Part shown: positions 27,331-35,717 of the stretch, piece by piece
Layout of the letters: each line of letters opens with the position of its first letter
Position numbering within the stretch: the first letter of the stretch is position 1
Assembly: GCA_012800735.1 (NCBI GenBank)
Contig: JAAZIU010000013.1
Span: 248,001 to 312,000 of the forward strand
Reading direction: 5' to 3'
Length of the DNA: 64,000 nt
Source of the DNA: Clostridiales bacterium
GTDB taxonomy: Bacteria; Bacillota; Clostridia; Oscillospirales; CAG-272
The notes under the pieces: model-generated
Databases searched by the model: none
What the model was told of the DNA's origin: nothing
Seen by the model: only the letters and a program-made list of their open reading frames with translations
Made by a program: the position numbers and the translations under genes

Positions 27331-28257
27331 TCAATTTTCCGGAACATTGACATTGCCGCCGTCTTTATCCCGGTCGGTATTATCATCAGACTCAGAGTTG
27401 ATTCCGCTAAAACGACGGTTAAGCTCGAGGATAACTCCGTTGGTGTGAGCCTCCTCGACATCATCGCTTCCGGACCCCTTTAAGTCGTCCGAATCAATAA
27501 GTTCATCCTCCGGCGAGGCATCGGAATAAAGCTCTGCCGGATCTTCGGCTAAACCTTCTTCGGCAGATTCATCGATAAAATAAACCGGCTCAGAGGACTC
27601 GTAAGTCTCGGTATATTGTATCTCTTCGGTGATTTCGACAGCGCCGCTCCCGCCGCTTTCGCGATTTTCCTCAAGAAGACGCTCTTTTTCCGCCTCTCTT
27701 TGCGCCGCGGCCGTAGCAAGCTCTTCTTTAACATTCTGAAGTACCTTGCGGACATAGTTTTCGTCGGAAGCCGCAGCTTCTTCTTCGGAAAGGTCAAGCT
27801 CGCCCAAATCGTAATCCGGGCTTATCTTTTCGAGGTAAGCAATGTGTTCGGAGTATTCGCGGTAGATTCTCGCTTTATAAGCGGATATCACTTTTTTCAG
27901 CGAGGTGAGTTTCTGCCGCTCAAGACCGACTTCTACGCGGAATTCGGCAAGAATTTTCTCGCAGCCGGTTTTTGAGGCGCGGAGAAGCTCGTCGGCGCGG
28001 TCGTTTGCGTCGTTTATTATTTTACTCGACGCGCGCTGTGCGTTAATCAGCGCCGAGCGTATCGATTCTTCGTCCTTTTTGTATGCCTCGACCTGAGCCT
28101 CCGCTTCGGCAAGCTTGCGTGAAAGCTCGTCGTTCTCGCGGTAAAGCTTGGTGTATTCGGCTATCACGAAATCTATATGCTCGTCGACCTCGGTCTGGCT
28201 GTAGCCGCGCACGACCTTGGAAAACTGTTTACTTTTCAGTTCATGAGGTTCGATCAA
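27331..28257 (-). CDS. divIVA: DivIVA-family cell-pole/septum protein
   Basis: This is a 308-residue protein. The N-terminal membrane-curvature domain has the usual ELKSKQFSKVVRGYSQTEVDEHI pattern, and a long coiled coil covers about residues 30-150. The C-terminal 120 residues are acidic and probably disordered. DivIVA marks negatively curved membrane at septa and poles and recruits division and wall factors. The start is TTG (28257) with GGAGG eight bases upstream. It follows ylmH in the division cluster. Confidence 0.95.
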   Translation of the reverse strand: MIEPHELKSKQFSKVVRGYSQTEVDEHIDFVIAEYTKLYRENDELSRKLAEAEAQVEAYKKDEESIRSALINAQRASSKIINDANDRADELLRASKTGCEKILAEFRVEVGLERQKLTSLKKVISAYKARIYREYSEHIAYLEKISPDYDLGELDLSEEEAAASDENYVRKVLQNVKEELATAAAQREAEKERLLEENRESGGSGAVEITEEIQYTETYESSEPVYFIDESAEEGLAEDPAELYSDASPEDELIDSDDLKGSGSDDVEEAHTNGVILELNRRFSGINSESDDNTDRDKDGGNVNVPEN

Positions 28258-28302
28258 GGTGTTTTGCCTCCATTTGTTATTATTTTAATTTGTTTCTTTG
28301 AT

Positions 28303-29103
28303 TTATACGTATTTGTCCGCCGAAACTCTTGCTCTGTCTTTCTTGGTGCCGGTAAAGCTTTTTATGCGGCATTTTCCCCAGCCGCGCAGAGAGAGTATGT
28401 CGCCGGGTTTGGTGTCAATGTCCGGCTTTGTTGCGGATATATAATTTACCTCTGCATCGCCCCGGATGACAGCCGCCTTGATTTTTTCACGGCTCAGCCT
28501 TGTCAGCGCAGCCAATACCGAATCAAGCCGAGAAGAGGCGCCGACTCCTTCGATAGCCTCATAAACTCGCCAGCCGTCGAAATCGGCGGGGACGGAGAAA
28601 GGTTTTATGTAAATCTTCTCTCGACCGACGGTTTTTAACGATGATTGCGGGGAAAGCAGAAAATTTGCAATTTCCGGCGACAGGAAAATCGCCGCGCCCT
28701 CGTCAGATACGCATATATCACCCACCCGGCTGCGGTCGATACCCGCGCCGATAAGCGCGCCGAGATAGTCGCGATGGTTTATCCCTCGTCCCGCCTCTCC
28801 GGGATGTTCGGTCATATATGCGTCCCGCTCCAAAAACAGCGGGATAATGTTTTTTTCGTATTCCGTTTTGAAATAATCGTCAAGAGCCGCGTCCGAAAAA
28901 CCTTCCGCCCAATCGGGAAGCACAAAGAGCATATTTCGCTCCGATGTTTCATATCCGCCGAACAAACGGAACTTGAGTCCCGATTCAGCTGCAATCCCGG
29001 ATGCAACAACGCCTTGCTGCGGGGTCATAAAATCCGAGGAAGCCGGTTCTCCTCCGACCGCTTTGCGCAGAAGGTCGGCAATGCGCGATTCAAAATATTC
29101 CAT
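28303..29103 (-). CDS. ylmH: YlmH-family S4-domain RNA-binding protein
   Basis: This is a 266-residue protein whose C-terminal third is an S4 domain (SSRLDSVLAALTRLSREK). The middle block NHRDYLGALIGAGIDR is diagnostic of YlmH. In Bacillus the protein binds ribosomes and has been linked to rescue of stalled translation; its presence in the division cluster is conserved. The start ATG is four bases after the yggT stop. Confidence 0.95.
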   Translation of the reverse strand: MEYFESRIADLLRKAVGGEPASSDFMTPQQGVVASGIAAESGLKFRLFGGYETSERNMLFVLPDWAEGFSDAALDDYFKTEYEKNIIPLFLERDAYMTEHPGEAGRGINHRDYLGALIGAGIDRSRVGDICVSDEGAAIFLSPEIANFLLSPQSSLKTVGREKIYIKPFSVPADFDGWRVYEAIEGVGASSRLDSVLAALTRLSREKIKAAVIRGDAEVNYISATKPDIDTKPGDILSLRGWGKCRIKSFTGTKKDRARVSADKYV

Positions 29104-29109
29104 CGAAGA

Positions 29110-29391
29110 TCAGACGTTTGCAAAAGACATAAGCAGCTGAACCAGCCCGAGGAGCATAAAGGAAAGCATAAATGAGATGTCCATCGGCAGATTCCTGAGC
29201 GCCTCGATTTTATCTACCAGCATACGAACGGGGATGACGAACGGTTCGGTTACGGCATAGAGAAAAGCCGTCAGCTTTGAATCCTCGTCGGTTGTGAGCC
29301 AGGAAGAAAGCGCCCGGGCAAACATCATGATAAGGATAACCCTGACAAGATAATATACGGTTTTTTTGATTATGTATATTATGCCATCCAT
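29110..29391 (-). CDS. yggT: YggT-family membrane protein
   Basis: This is a 93-residue protein with two hydrophobic segments (about residues 8-32 and 70-90). The intervening PFVIPVRML segment is the YggT signature. The function is not established; the gene is routinely found between sepF and ylmH. The 164-base gap on its sepF side contains a perfect 10-bp hairpin (CTTCCGGCGG/CCGCCGGAAG) without a T-run. Confidence 0.93.
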   Translation of the reverse strand: MDGIIYIIKKTVYYLVRVILIMMFARALSSWLTTDEDSKLTAFLYAVTEPFVIPVRMLVDKIEALRNLPMDISFMLSFMLLGLVQLLMSFANV

Positions 29392-29555
29392 GTATAGGTT
29401 ATCTCCGGTTGTTTTTTGTTCTGTCAGGCAAACCGCGGCGTATCCAAAACGGCGTTCACTTCCGGCGGTTAGTGCCGCCGGAAGCTAAATAAGGTTCAGA
29501 TATTTGAAGCCGAATAATCGGACAGCGCCGGGGGGAGCGCCGTGGTAAAACAGGG

Positions 29556-30074
29556 TCACATTGTGCTCTGGTTATAAGGATCCGGGTTCACCTGTGGCTG
29601 AGACGCGGTAGTGTCGTTTGTGACATTGACGTTATTCGGGGTTATAACAAAAGTATTGTTGGAAACCTTGCGAAGATTACCGCCTATCGAATAAGCGATT
29701 CCGGAAAGGAAGTCGATCATTCTGCGGGCGTTTTCCTTGTTGGTTCCTTCAAGGTTAAGAACTACGGTACGGTTTGAAAGAAGGTGATCGGCTATCTGCT
29801 GAACCTCTTCGTAACGCACCGGACGAACTACCTTTATCTCGGTATTCGGAGAAAGAGTAACACCGCCGTCATGCGGCTCCTGGTATTGTTGATTGTATCC
29901 CTGATTATACACGTTTTGTCCCTGCCCCCACCCCTGGTTCTGGCTGTTGACCATATTCAGATTGTCATCATACTGATTATCGTCGTAGCCATCGTCGATG
30001 TTCTGATCGTCGATATAATCGTCGTCGTCCCCTTGCGGATTTAAAAGCCTTGAAAATGCTTCTTTGATTGCCAT
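29556..30074 (-). CDS. sepF: Cell division protein SepF
   Basis: This is a 172-residue protein with a short basic, membrane-binding N-terminus, an Asn/Gln/Asp-rich linker (about residues 15-75) and the C-terminal SepF fold (KVVRPVRYEEVQQIADHLL, VVLNLEGT, FLSGIAYSIGG). SepF tethers FtsZ to the membrane in Gram-positives. The linker is unusually rich in Asn, Gln and Tyr. ftsZ itself is not nearby. Confidence 0.96.
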   Translation of the reverse strand: MAIKEAFSRLLNPQGDDDDYIDDQNIDDGYDDNQYDDNLNMVNSQNQGWGQGQNVYNQGYNQQYQEPHDGGVTLSPNTEIKVVRPVRYEEVQQIADHLLSNRTVVLNLEGTNKENARRMIDFLSGIAYSIGGNLRKVSNNTFVITPNNVNVTNDTTASQPQVNPDPYNQSTM

Positions 30075-30133
30075 ATTAGTTCCCTCCGGTTTTATCCAAT
30101 ATATATCAGCAATTTTTTACTGCTGTATTGTTG

Positions 30134-30868
30134 TTATTCAGCGGCTTTTGCGTTTCTGCGAGACGGCCGTTTGCCGAATATCACAGAGCCTAAACGCACT
30201 TCGGTGCTGCCGCAAATCACCGCTTGCCGGTAACTTGAACTCATGCCCATGCTTAACACCGGCTTTTCTATATCACCGAGCCACCTTGATACCGTTTCTT
30301 TAAAGATATCATAAGTTCTTTCGAAATAATCGTTATAATCATCCGGGCAGGCAAGTAAGGGCGCCATAGTCATTACCCCCCGGGGAATAAGGTGAGGCAG
30401 TTTTACAAGCTCCTCCCAGAACTCTTCCCATTCATGGGGTAAAAGCCCGTGTTTGCTGTCCTCAGCGCCGATGTTAATCTCGGCAAGAACCGGCATTTTG
30501 ATTTCCCGCCTTTCCGCCTGCCGCTCGATCTCTCGAGCCAGCCTCAATGAGGAAACCGATTCTATCATATCAACTTTGTCGATTATATATTTGACTTTGT
30601 TTGTTTGCAAATTGCCGATAAAGTGAAGCTTGACTTTTTCGCGGTGAAGCCGGTCGTATTTTGCCAGCAGCTCCTGCACTCTGTTCTCGCCAATATATCC
30701 GAGTCCGCAGTTGTCTATCAAATAATTGATTATTTCGACATCAACGGCTTTTGTCGCCGCAAGGATAACGACTTCTCTGCCGGACGCGAGAGCCTCTGTT
30801 TCCGCTTTGATCGCTTTTAAGGCGCTGCACGCTTTGGCGCATCTTTCTTCAATTGACGATTTTTCCAT
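30134..30868 (-). CDS. yggS: YggS/YlmE-family PLP-binding protein
   Basis: This is a 244-residue fold-III PLP protein. The PLP-lysine lies in ILAATKAV, with IGENRVQE and HFIGNLQTNK following, and the phosphate-binding GMSSSYRQA and VRLGSVIFG blocks near the end. The family maintains PLP homeostasis and has no known catalytic activity. Its start lies inside the end of the HlyD-like gene (about 20 bases of overlap), so the two are co-translated. Confidence 0.97.
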   Translation of the reverse strand: MEKSSIEERCAKACSALKAIKAETEALASGREVVILAATKAVDVEIINYLIDNCGLGYIGENRVQELLAKYDRLHREKVKLHFIGNLQTNKVKYIIDKVDMIESVSSLRLAREIERQAERREIKMPVLAEINIGAEDSKHGLLPHEWEEFWEELVKLPHLIPRGVMTMAPLLACPDDYNDYFERTYDIFKETVSRWLGDIEKPVLSMGMSSSYRQAVICGSTEVRLGSVIFGKRPSRRNAKAAE

Positions 30869-32249
30869 CGCTTAGGTTTTTGCCTTTCACTATAACCCGA
30901 TCATACAGCCCCAATTTATAACGATAGTCGGCGTCCTGCGCCGGATTTTGCTCCGCGCAGATGACATAGCCGTTGATTTGAGCCAGCGCCTTTATCTCTC
31001 TGAAATGCACCCTGTCTCCGTCAAGAATATAAACTCCCTGAGCCATTCTGCCTCCGGGTTCGCCGGAACCAGATTCGCCGGCGGAGGAGGGAGTAACAAG
31101 CCGTCTGCCTTCTTCATCCTGCGATATGTTTACTATTCGTACCGCCGAAACCGGAACTTTATAGCCGGTGTAGGACGTTTCGACTATCTCTACCGTTTGC
31201 CGTCGGAGAAAATTGAAGTCTTTCGGCAAGTCGCCGCCGCGGAAAACAAGCACTACTTCATCGCTGTCGGTTTCGGTTATAATCCGATACAGCGTCATTT
31301 TTACCCGCGTATCGTTGGAATAAGGGAAGACCACGGTGTATTTATAGCCGTCGCGAAAACTCATAAGAAGATCGCGGTCGGCTTTGCAAGCTATATACCA
31401 GACGTATTTAGTCATTATCTTGCCTATCGTCCAGCCTTGTTCCTGAACATAAGCGCCGCTCTCCGGCTCCGATTTCACCATTTCATTGAATTCGCCAACG
31501 GTGAGCGTCGGTATCCGATCGGCTGAGAAGATGTTCTCATAACCGTCGAGTTCGGTGTAAAAATAGCCGGCGTATGGCGAAAAAACCGTTTCATCGGCGC
31601 CGGCAGAACCGGCGAAAAGTCCGTCTTCCCCGGCTTGCATCGCCGGTGTCGCGATGATTTCTTTCTGTCGTCTGAGACTTTCTATTTCGGTATTGTAGTC
31701 GGCGCGCTTGCGAAGTATTATCTCACGACGGTTCAAATTGATGAGAAGGTCGTTGCGCCGGCGCACCGCGTAGCCGATATCGCCGGAATTAATGTGAGCA
31801 TAGATATCGGTATAAAGCGAGTCTATAGAATCGTCAAGCGCAGAGGTGTTCGACATGAGTTGGTTGCCGCTTACATTGCTGTTCTCAAGAACGCTTATCT
31901 GCTTTTCAAGAGCGATTGTTTTCATCCTCTGAGTTTCGCTGCCTCCGACATAAATATCGGCAAGCTTATCGCCTACCGCGATAACATCGCCGTCGGAAAC
32001 GGCGTAGTTAATGCCTCCGCGAGCGATAGATACGACAGGTTCTTCGCTGCGCATGATATAGGCGTCGAAGCTGACCAATCGGTTCTCGGTGGTAACTGTC
32101 GCCGCAATTGTTTCTATTCCGGTGTCAAAAGTACCGACGGCGGCAAGGATGATATATACGATCAGCGCAATCGAAAGCAGCGCTGTTATTATATAAATTC
32201 CGGCGTCGCGAAGATACGCCGAATCGAATCTGACTTTTTTTGAAGGCAT
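30849..32249 (-). CDS. HlyD-like membrane-anchored adaptor protein of the sepF cluster
   Basis: This is a 466-residue protein with one N-terminal membrane segment (about residues 16-40) and an extracytoplasmic part. A lipoyl-like half-motif (VSDGDVIAVGDKLADIY) is followed by a helical stretch and beta-rich regions. The pattern resembles HlyD-type adaptors, but no ABC or RND partner is encoded here. Clostridial sepF clusters often carry such a gene, which suggests a wall or division role rather than export. That role is an inference. Confidence 0.7.
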   Translation of the reverse strand: MPSKKVRFDSAYLRDAGIYIITALLSIALIVYIILAAVGTFDTGIETIAATVTTENRLVSFDAYIMRSEEPVVSIARGGINYAVSDGDVIAVGDKLADIYVGGSETQRMKTIALEKQISVLENSNVSGNQLMSNTSALDDSIDSLYTDIYAHINSGDIGYAVRRRNDLLINLNRREIILRKRADYNTEIESLRRQKEIIATPAMQAGEDGLFAGSAGADETVFSPYAGYFYTELDGYENIFSADRIPTLTVGEFNEMVKSEPESGAYVQEQGWTIGKIMTKYVWYIACKADRDLLMSFRDGYKYTVVFPYSNDTRVKMTLYRIITETDSDEVVLVFRGGDLPKDFNFLRRQTVEIVETSYTGYKVPVSAVRIVNISQDEEGRRLVTPSSAGESGSGEPGGRMAQGVYILDGDRVHFREIKALAQINGYVICAEQNPAQDADYRYKLGLYDRVIVKGKNLSDGKIVN

Positions 32250-32341
32250 TTTTGCTTCAGTCTTAATCTTCTTTAGTTGTTTGGGGATGGTGTAAAGCCG
32301 GTTCGGAAGCCGAACAGCCGCCCGAACCCTATATATAATAT

Positions 32342-32370
32342 ATTATACCACAAAGATGGCGCTCTGTCAG
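32342..32370 (-). promoter_or_regulatory. Sigma-A promoter of the division operon
   Basis: Minus-strand CTGACA (32370-32365), a 17-base spacer and TATAAT (32347-32342) precede a leader of about 85 nt. The leader contains an imperfect hairpin (GGTTCGG...CCGAACC) before the HlyD-like gene. Confidence 0.85.
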
Positions 32371-32445
32371 CACTTTCTTCTGCATTAACAAAAAATTTAA
32401 AATTCAAACAACGACCGGAAACATCCGGTTTTAAAAAATCGCGGT

Positions 32446-33366
32446 TTAGTCGCCCAAAAATTCTTCGACTGTTCCTGCCGCCTGTTCGACAAGATCAGGA
32501 GCGCCGGCGTCGAGCCAGATGACGTCGGGATCGCGGCGAAACCAGGTAAGCTGCCGCTTTGCATAGCGTCTTGTCGCTTGTCTGACCGCATCCTTTGCGT
32601 TTTCCGGCGGCTCTCCGCTTTCAAGGCAGTAAAAAAGTTCTTTATAACCGATCGCCTGGCGCGCCGTGGCGGAAAGTTCTCGTTTGTAAAGCTTCTTCGC
32701 CTCGTCCGCAAGTCCCTCTTCAAACATCCGGTCAACTCTCGCGTCGATTTTGTCGTAGAGAGTTTTTCTGTCGGGGTAATCAAGACCCAATTTTATCGCA
32801 TTGTATTTTGGCGGCAGTTTTTTTGAACGCGCATCCCATTCGGATTTAGTTATTCCGGTCTGGAAATAAAGCTCGAGGGCGCGGATTACCCTACGGCGAT
32901 TTTTTAAATCAATAGTGTCTGCGGACGCGGGATCGTAATTGCGCAGCTGTGATACAAGCTCTTCATCGGAAAAGCTCTCAAGCGTTCTCCGCAACCGCGG
33001 ATCTGCCTTTTGCTCCGGATATCTGTCCGGTGATATCACCGAATCGAGATAGAGACCGGTTCCTCCGCAGAAAATCGGAATCCTGCCCCTTGAAATCACC
33101 GAATCGGCCGCTTCCGACGCGCCGGCTGCGTAATCCGAGCAGGAAAACTGCATTTCCGGCTCGATTATATCTATCATGTGGTGCGCGATGCGTTTTCTCG
33201 ACCTCGGCGGAAGCTTTGCGGTGCCGATATTCATGTCTTTATATATCTGCATAGAATCGCAGGAGATGATCTCGCCGTCGAAACGCCTGGCCAACTCAAT
33301 GGCGAGCTCCGACTTGCCCGTCGCCGTCGGTCCTACGACCGCAGCCACCTTAGGAATCCCGTTCAT
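32446..33366 (-). CDS. miaA: tRNA dimethylallyltransferase
   Basis: This is a 306-residue enzyme that adds the isopentenyl group to A37 of tRNAs reading UNN codons. The P-loop GPTATGKSE, the DSMQIY block, GGTGLY and the C-terminal RRYAKRQLTWFRRD motif are all present. A strong GGAGGTGG ribosome-binding site precedes the ATG. The gene has its own promoter and is divergent from the GH123-like gene. Confidence 0.98.
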   Translation of the reverse strand: MNGIPKVAAVVGPTATGKSELAIELARRFDGEIISCDSMQIYKDMNIGTAKLPPRSRKRIAHHMIDIIEPEMQFSCSDYAAGASEAADSVISRGRIPIFCGGTGLYLDSVISPDRYPEQKADPRLRRTLESFSDEELVSQLRNYDPASADTIDLKNRRRVIRALELYFQTGITKSEWDARSKKLPPKYNAIKLGLDYPDRKTLYDKIDARVDRMFEEGLADEAKKLYKRELSATARQAIGYKELFYCLESGEPPENAKDAVRQATRRYAKRQLTWFRRDPDVIWLDAGAPDLVEQAAGTVEEFLGD

Positions 33367-33401
33367 AAAGCCACCACCTCCGAAATTTCTATGTTCTTTA
33401 C

Positions 33402-33431
33402 ATTATAACATATTTTTTGTTAACATTTCAA
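33402..33431 (-). promoter_or_regulatory. Sigma-A promoter of miaA
   Basis: Minus-strand TTGAAA (33431-33426), an 18-base spacer and TATAAT (33407-33402) lie about 35 bases upstream of the miaA ATG. Confidence 0.8.
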
Positions 33432-33471
33432 GCGAATTATGATGTGTTTTCGTATGTTATATCGAGTTATA

Positions 33472-33500
33472 TTGTTTTTTCTCAAAAAAAGTGGTATAAT
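33472..33500 (+). promoter_or_regulatory. Sigma-A promoter of the GH123-like gene
   Basis: TTGTTT (33472-33477), a 17-base spacer and TATAAT (33495-33500) are followed by GGGAG nine bases before the ATG at 33539. Confidence 0.75.
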
Positions 33501-33538
33501 ATATCCGTCAATAAATATTTTTTAAGGGAGCTACGATA

Positions 33539-35263
33539 ATGCAGGTTAAATTTTGTCATGCCGACGCTGATTTTAAGCTAATAGCCGGAGCCGCGGTTCT
33601 GCCCGATGAGCGGTTTGTAAAAGGAGCCGGAAAACCGCTTCGACTCTTTGCTCTCAAAAACGATACCGCCGCTTTCGGTCTTATCATTCAAACCGATTGC
33701 GATTATGCGCTCAATGTCGGAAATGAGCCGTACTTCGCGCAGCTCGACCAAAAACCGCAGTTAAGGATTGATGTTTGCTGTGAGCTGCCCCATTCGTTAA
33801 ATATCGTGGATTTCGCGTTAACGGAGAAGGGACTTCGGTACGGAGACGCCCTCCTTCCCCGTCCGACTTTGGAAATCGCGGCGAGAGAGTCGCGTCAGAT
33901 ATATATCGAATTTGCTCCGCCGAAAGAATGCAAAGCGGGAGACTATAAATTTAAAGTAAAAATCTTAGCCCGTAAAATGTTCGGCGACGAGAAAATCGCG
34001 GGAGAGCTTGAAGGCGAGATAGAGGTTGCCGATTACGCTCTCCATGACCCGAAAGACAACAAATTCCACCTTGACCTTTGGCAGCATCCTTCTAATCTTG
34101 CCCGCAAGGCGGAAACTCCGCTCTGGAGCGACGGACATTTCGCAGTTGTCGAGAGATACCTGAAATCGCTCGGTGAGCTCGGGCAGAAGGCGGTGACGAT
34201 AATCGCGTCTGACACGCCGTGGGCGGGGCAGAGCTGCGGACTTGCCCGAAACTCCAAAGCAAATATGTTTGAGTATTCGATTATCCCCGTTAAAAAGACT
34301 GCCGACGGCGAGCTTGTCTGCGACTACAGCCATATGCAGAGATACATCGACATCGCCGCAAAATATCAAATCGATCGCGAGATCAGCATTTACGGGCTGT
34401 GCGGCATCTGGAGCAATCCAGACACCGGATTCGGAAAGCCGGCTGACGATTACCCGGACTCGGTCAGAATAAGGTATCTTGACGAAGCGGACGGCTGTTA
34501 CAAATATCTGAAAAAAGCTTCCGACATCGAGAAATATATCGCTTCTCTGCACGACTATTTCATTAAAACCGGACAGATGGACAGAGTTCGCATCGCGGCG
34601 GACGAGCCCGCCGACATTGAACTATACCGAAACATCCTCGAAAGGATAAAGAAGGTTGCTCCGAAATTCAAATTCAAAGCCGCGATCAACCGCAGCGAAT
34701 TTATCGGAGAGTTCGGCGAAGAGGTATATGATTTCGCGCCTTCGCTCGGATCGATGACAGCTGAAATCAGGGCGCTGAAAGAATATCAGCGGACCATGCC
34801 CGGAAAGCGGTTTTTATACTATATCTGCTGCGGTCCGGATTTTCCCAACACCTTTATCACATCTCCGCTTCATGAAAGCTATTATTTAGGAGTGCTTGCG
34901 TCCGCCTGCGGCTTTGACGGCCTGCTCCGCTGGGCGTACAACATCTGGCCGGATGACCCGCGCCGCGACTGCCGTTATGAATTCTGGCGCACCGGAGACA
35001 CTCATTTCGTTTATCCCGCGTACGACGGAAGCCCGATACTCACCCTGCGCTGGAAGGCTCTGAAGCGGGGAATCACTCTTTACGAACTTCTTGAAAAGCT
35101 GAAAGAGAAAAATCCCGCCGACGCCGAAAAGGCGATGGCAATGGTGATGCGCATTACCGATATTGAACAGATCGGACGCGAGTCAACTCCGCAGGCTATT
35201 ATGTCTGACGATATCAACGATTATATCGAAATGGAGAAATTCATCGTCAGCCGTCTCAAATAA
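33539..35263 (+). CDS. GH123-like / DUF4091 glycoside hydrolase
   Basis: This is a 574-residue protein with an N-terminal beta-sandwich (about residues 1-165) followed by a TIM-barrel-like domain. The adjacent Asp-Glu of RIAADEP matches the catalytic pair described for GH123 N-acetyl-galactosaminidases. The late block GFDGLLRWAYNIW...DPRRD and the FVYPAYDGSPILTLRW segment are typical of DUF4091. No signal peptide is visible, so it probably acts on imported oligosaccharides in the cytoplasm. The actual sugar specificity cannot be told. It is monocistronic with its own promoter and terminator. Confidence 0.8.
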   Translation: MQVKFCHADADFKLIAGAAVLPDERFVKGAGKPLRLFALKNDTAAFGLIIQTDCDYALNVGNEPYFAQLDQKPQLRIDVCCELPHSLNIVDFALTEKGLRYGDALLPRPTLEIAARESRQIYIEFAPPKECKAGDYKFKVKILARKMFGDEKIAGELEGEIEVADYALHDPKDNKFHLDLWQHPSNLARKAETPLWSDGHFAVVERYLKSLGELGQKAVTIIASDTPWAGQSCGLARNSKANMFEYSIIPVKKTADGELVCDYSHMQRYIDIAAKYQIDREISIYGLCGIWSNPDTGFGKPADDYPDSVRIRYLDEADGCYKYLKKASDIEKYIASLHDYFIKTGQMDRVRIAADEPADIELYRNILERIKKVAPKFKFKAAINRSEFIGEFGEEVYDFAPSLGSMTAEIRALKEYQRTMPGKRFLYYICCGPDFPNTFITSPLHESYYLGVLASACGFDGLLRWAYNIWPDDPRRDCRYEFWRTGDTHFVYPAYDGSPILTLRWKALKRGITLYELLEKLKEKNPADAEKAMAMVMRITDIEQIGRESTPQAIMSDDINDYIEMEKFIVSRLK

Positions 35264-35277
35264 AACCGAACGCAACA

Positions 35278-35310
35278 CCGCGCCCCGATAATTTTCAAAT
35301 CGGGACGCGG
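35278..35310 (+). terminator. Intrinsic terminator after the GH123-like gene
   Basis: CCGCGCCCCGAT pairs with ATCGGGACGCGG (one mismatch) around a 9-base loop, followed by an AT-rich, T-rich tail. Confidence 0.75.
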
Positions 35311-35335
35311 AATTTTATTTATCTCTTTTATTTTT

Positions 35336-35713
35336 TTATTTTTTTACCCGTTCAATCGTTTTTCTGCAAAATTCGGGCAACGGCAACCCCTGACCTTCCA
35401 GCCTCAGAGCCACCGCGGAAAGCGGAGAGATAAAGTCTCTGCCGTTTGTGAGTACCGCGCCCATCGGCGAATCGCTCCAGCCGAAACCGAGGGAGGCGAG
35501 CTCACAGGTAATGAGCGTCTGTCCGACATATATGCCGAAAACAAAGGTAAGCTCATCCTTTTTCTTCTTGCTGAGTTCGTCTGATGAAAAGCTAAGCAGA
35601 ATACGATCTGCTTCTTCGAGGTCGCTCATACGGAGCTTGAGATCGGCGCCAAAAGCCGCGCCGTATCTTGCAGCCTGAGCCGTAACCCGGGCAAGATCCA
35701 CGGTAGGGGACAT
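35336..35713 (-). CDS. Small soluble protein coupled to the M23 peptidase, function unknown
   Basis: This is a 125-residue protein with no signal peptide and no recognised domain. I set the start at the ATG 35713, four bases after the peptidase stop, with GGAGAG upstream. The longer ORF-track start runs back into the peptidase gene. Residues about 50-85 include the block FVFGIYVGQTLITCELASLGFGWSD, suggesting a small alpha/beta fold. The tight coupling suggests it is co-expressed with the wall peptidase, but nothing in the sequence says how it acts. Confidence 0.75.
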   Translation of the reverse strand: MSPTVDLARVTAQAARYGAAFGADLKLRMSDLEEADRILLSFSSDELSKKKKDELTFVFGIYVGQTLITCELASLGFGWSDSPMGAVLTNGRDFISPLSAVALRLEGQGLPLPEFCRKTIERVKK

Positions 35714-35717
35714 ATCA

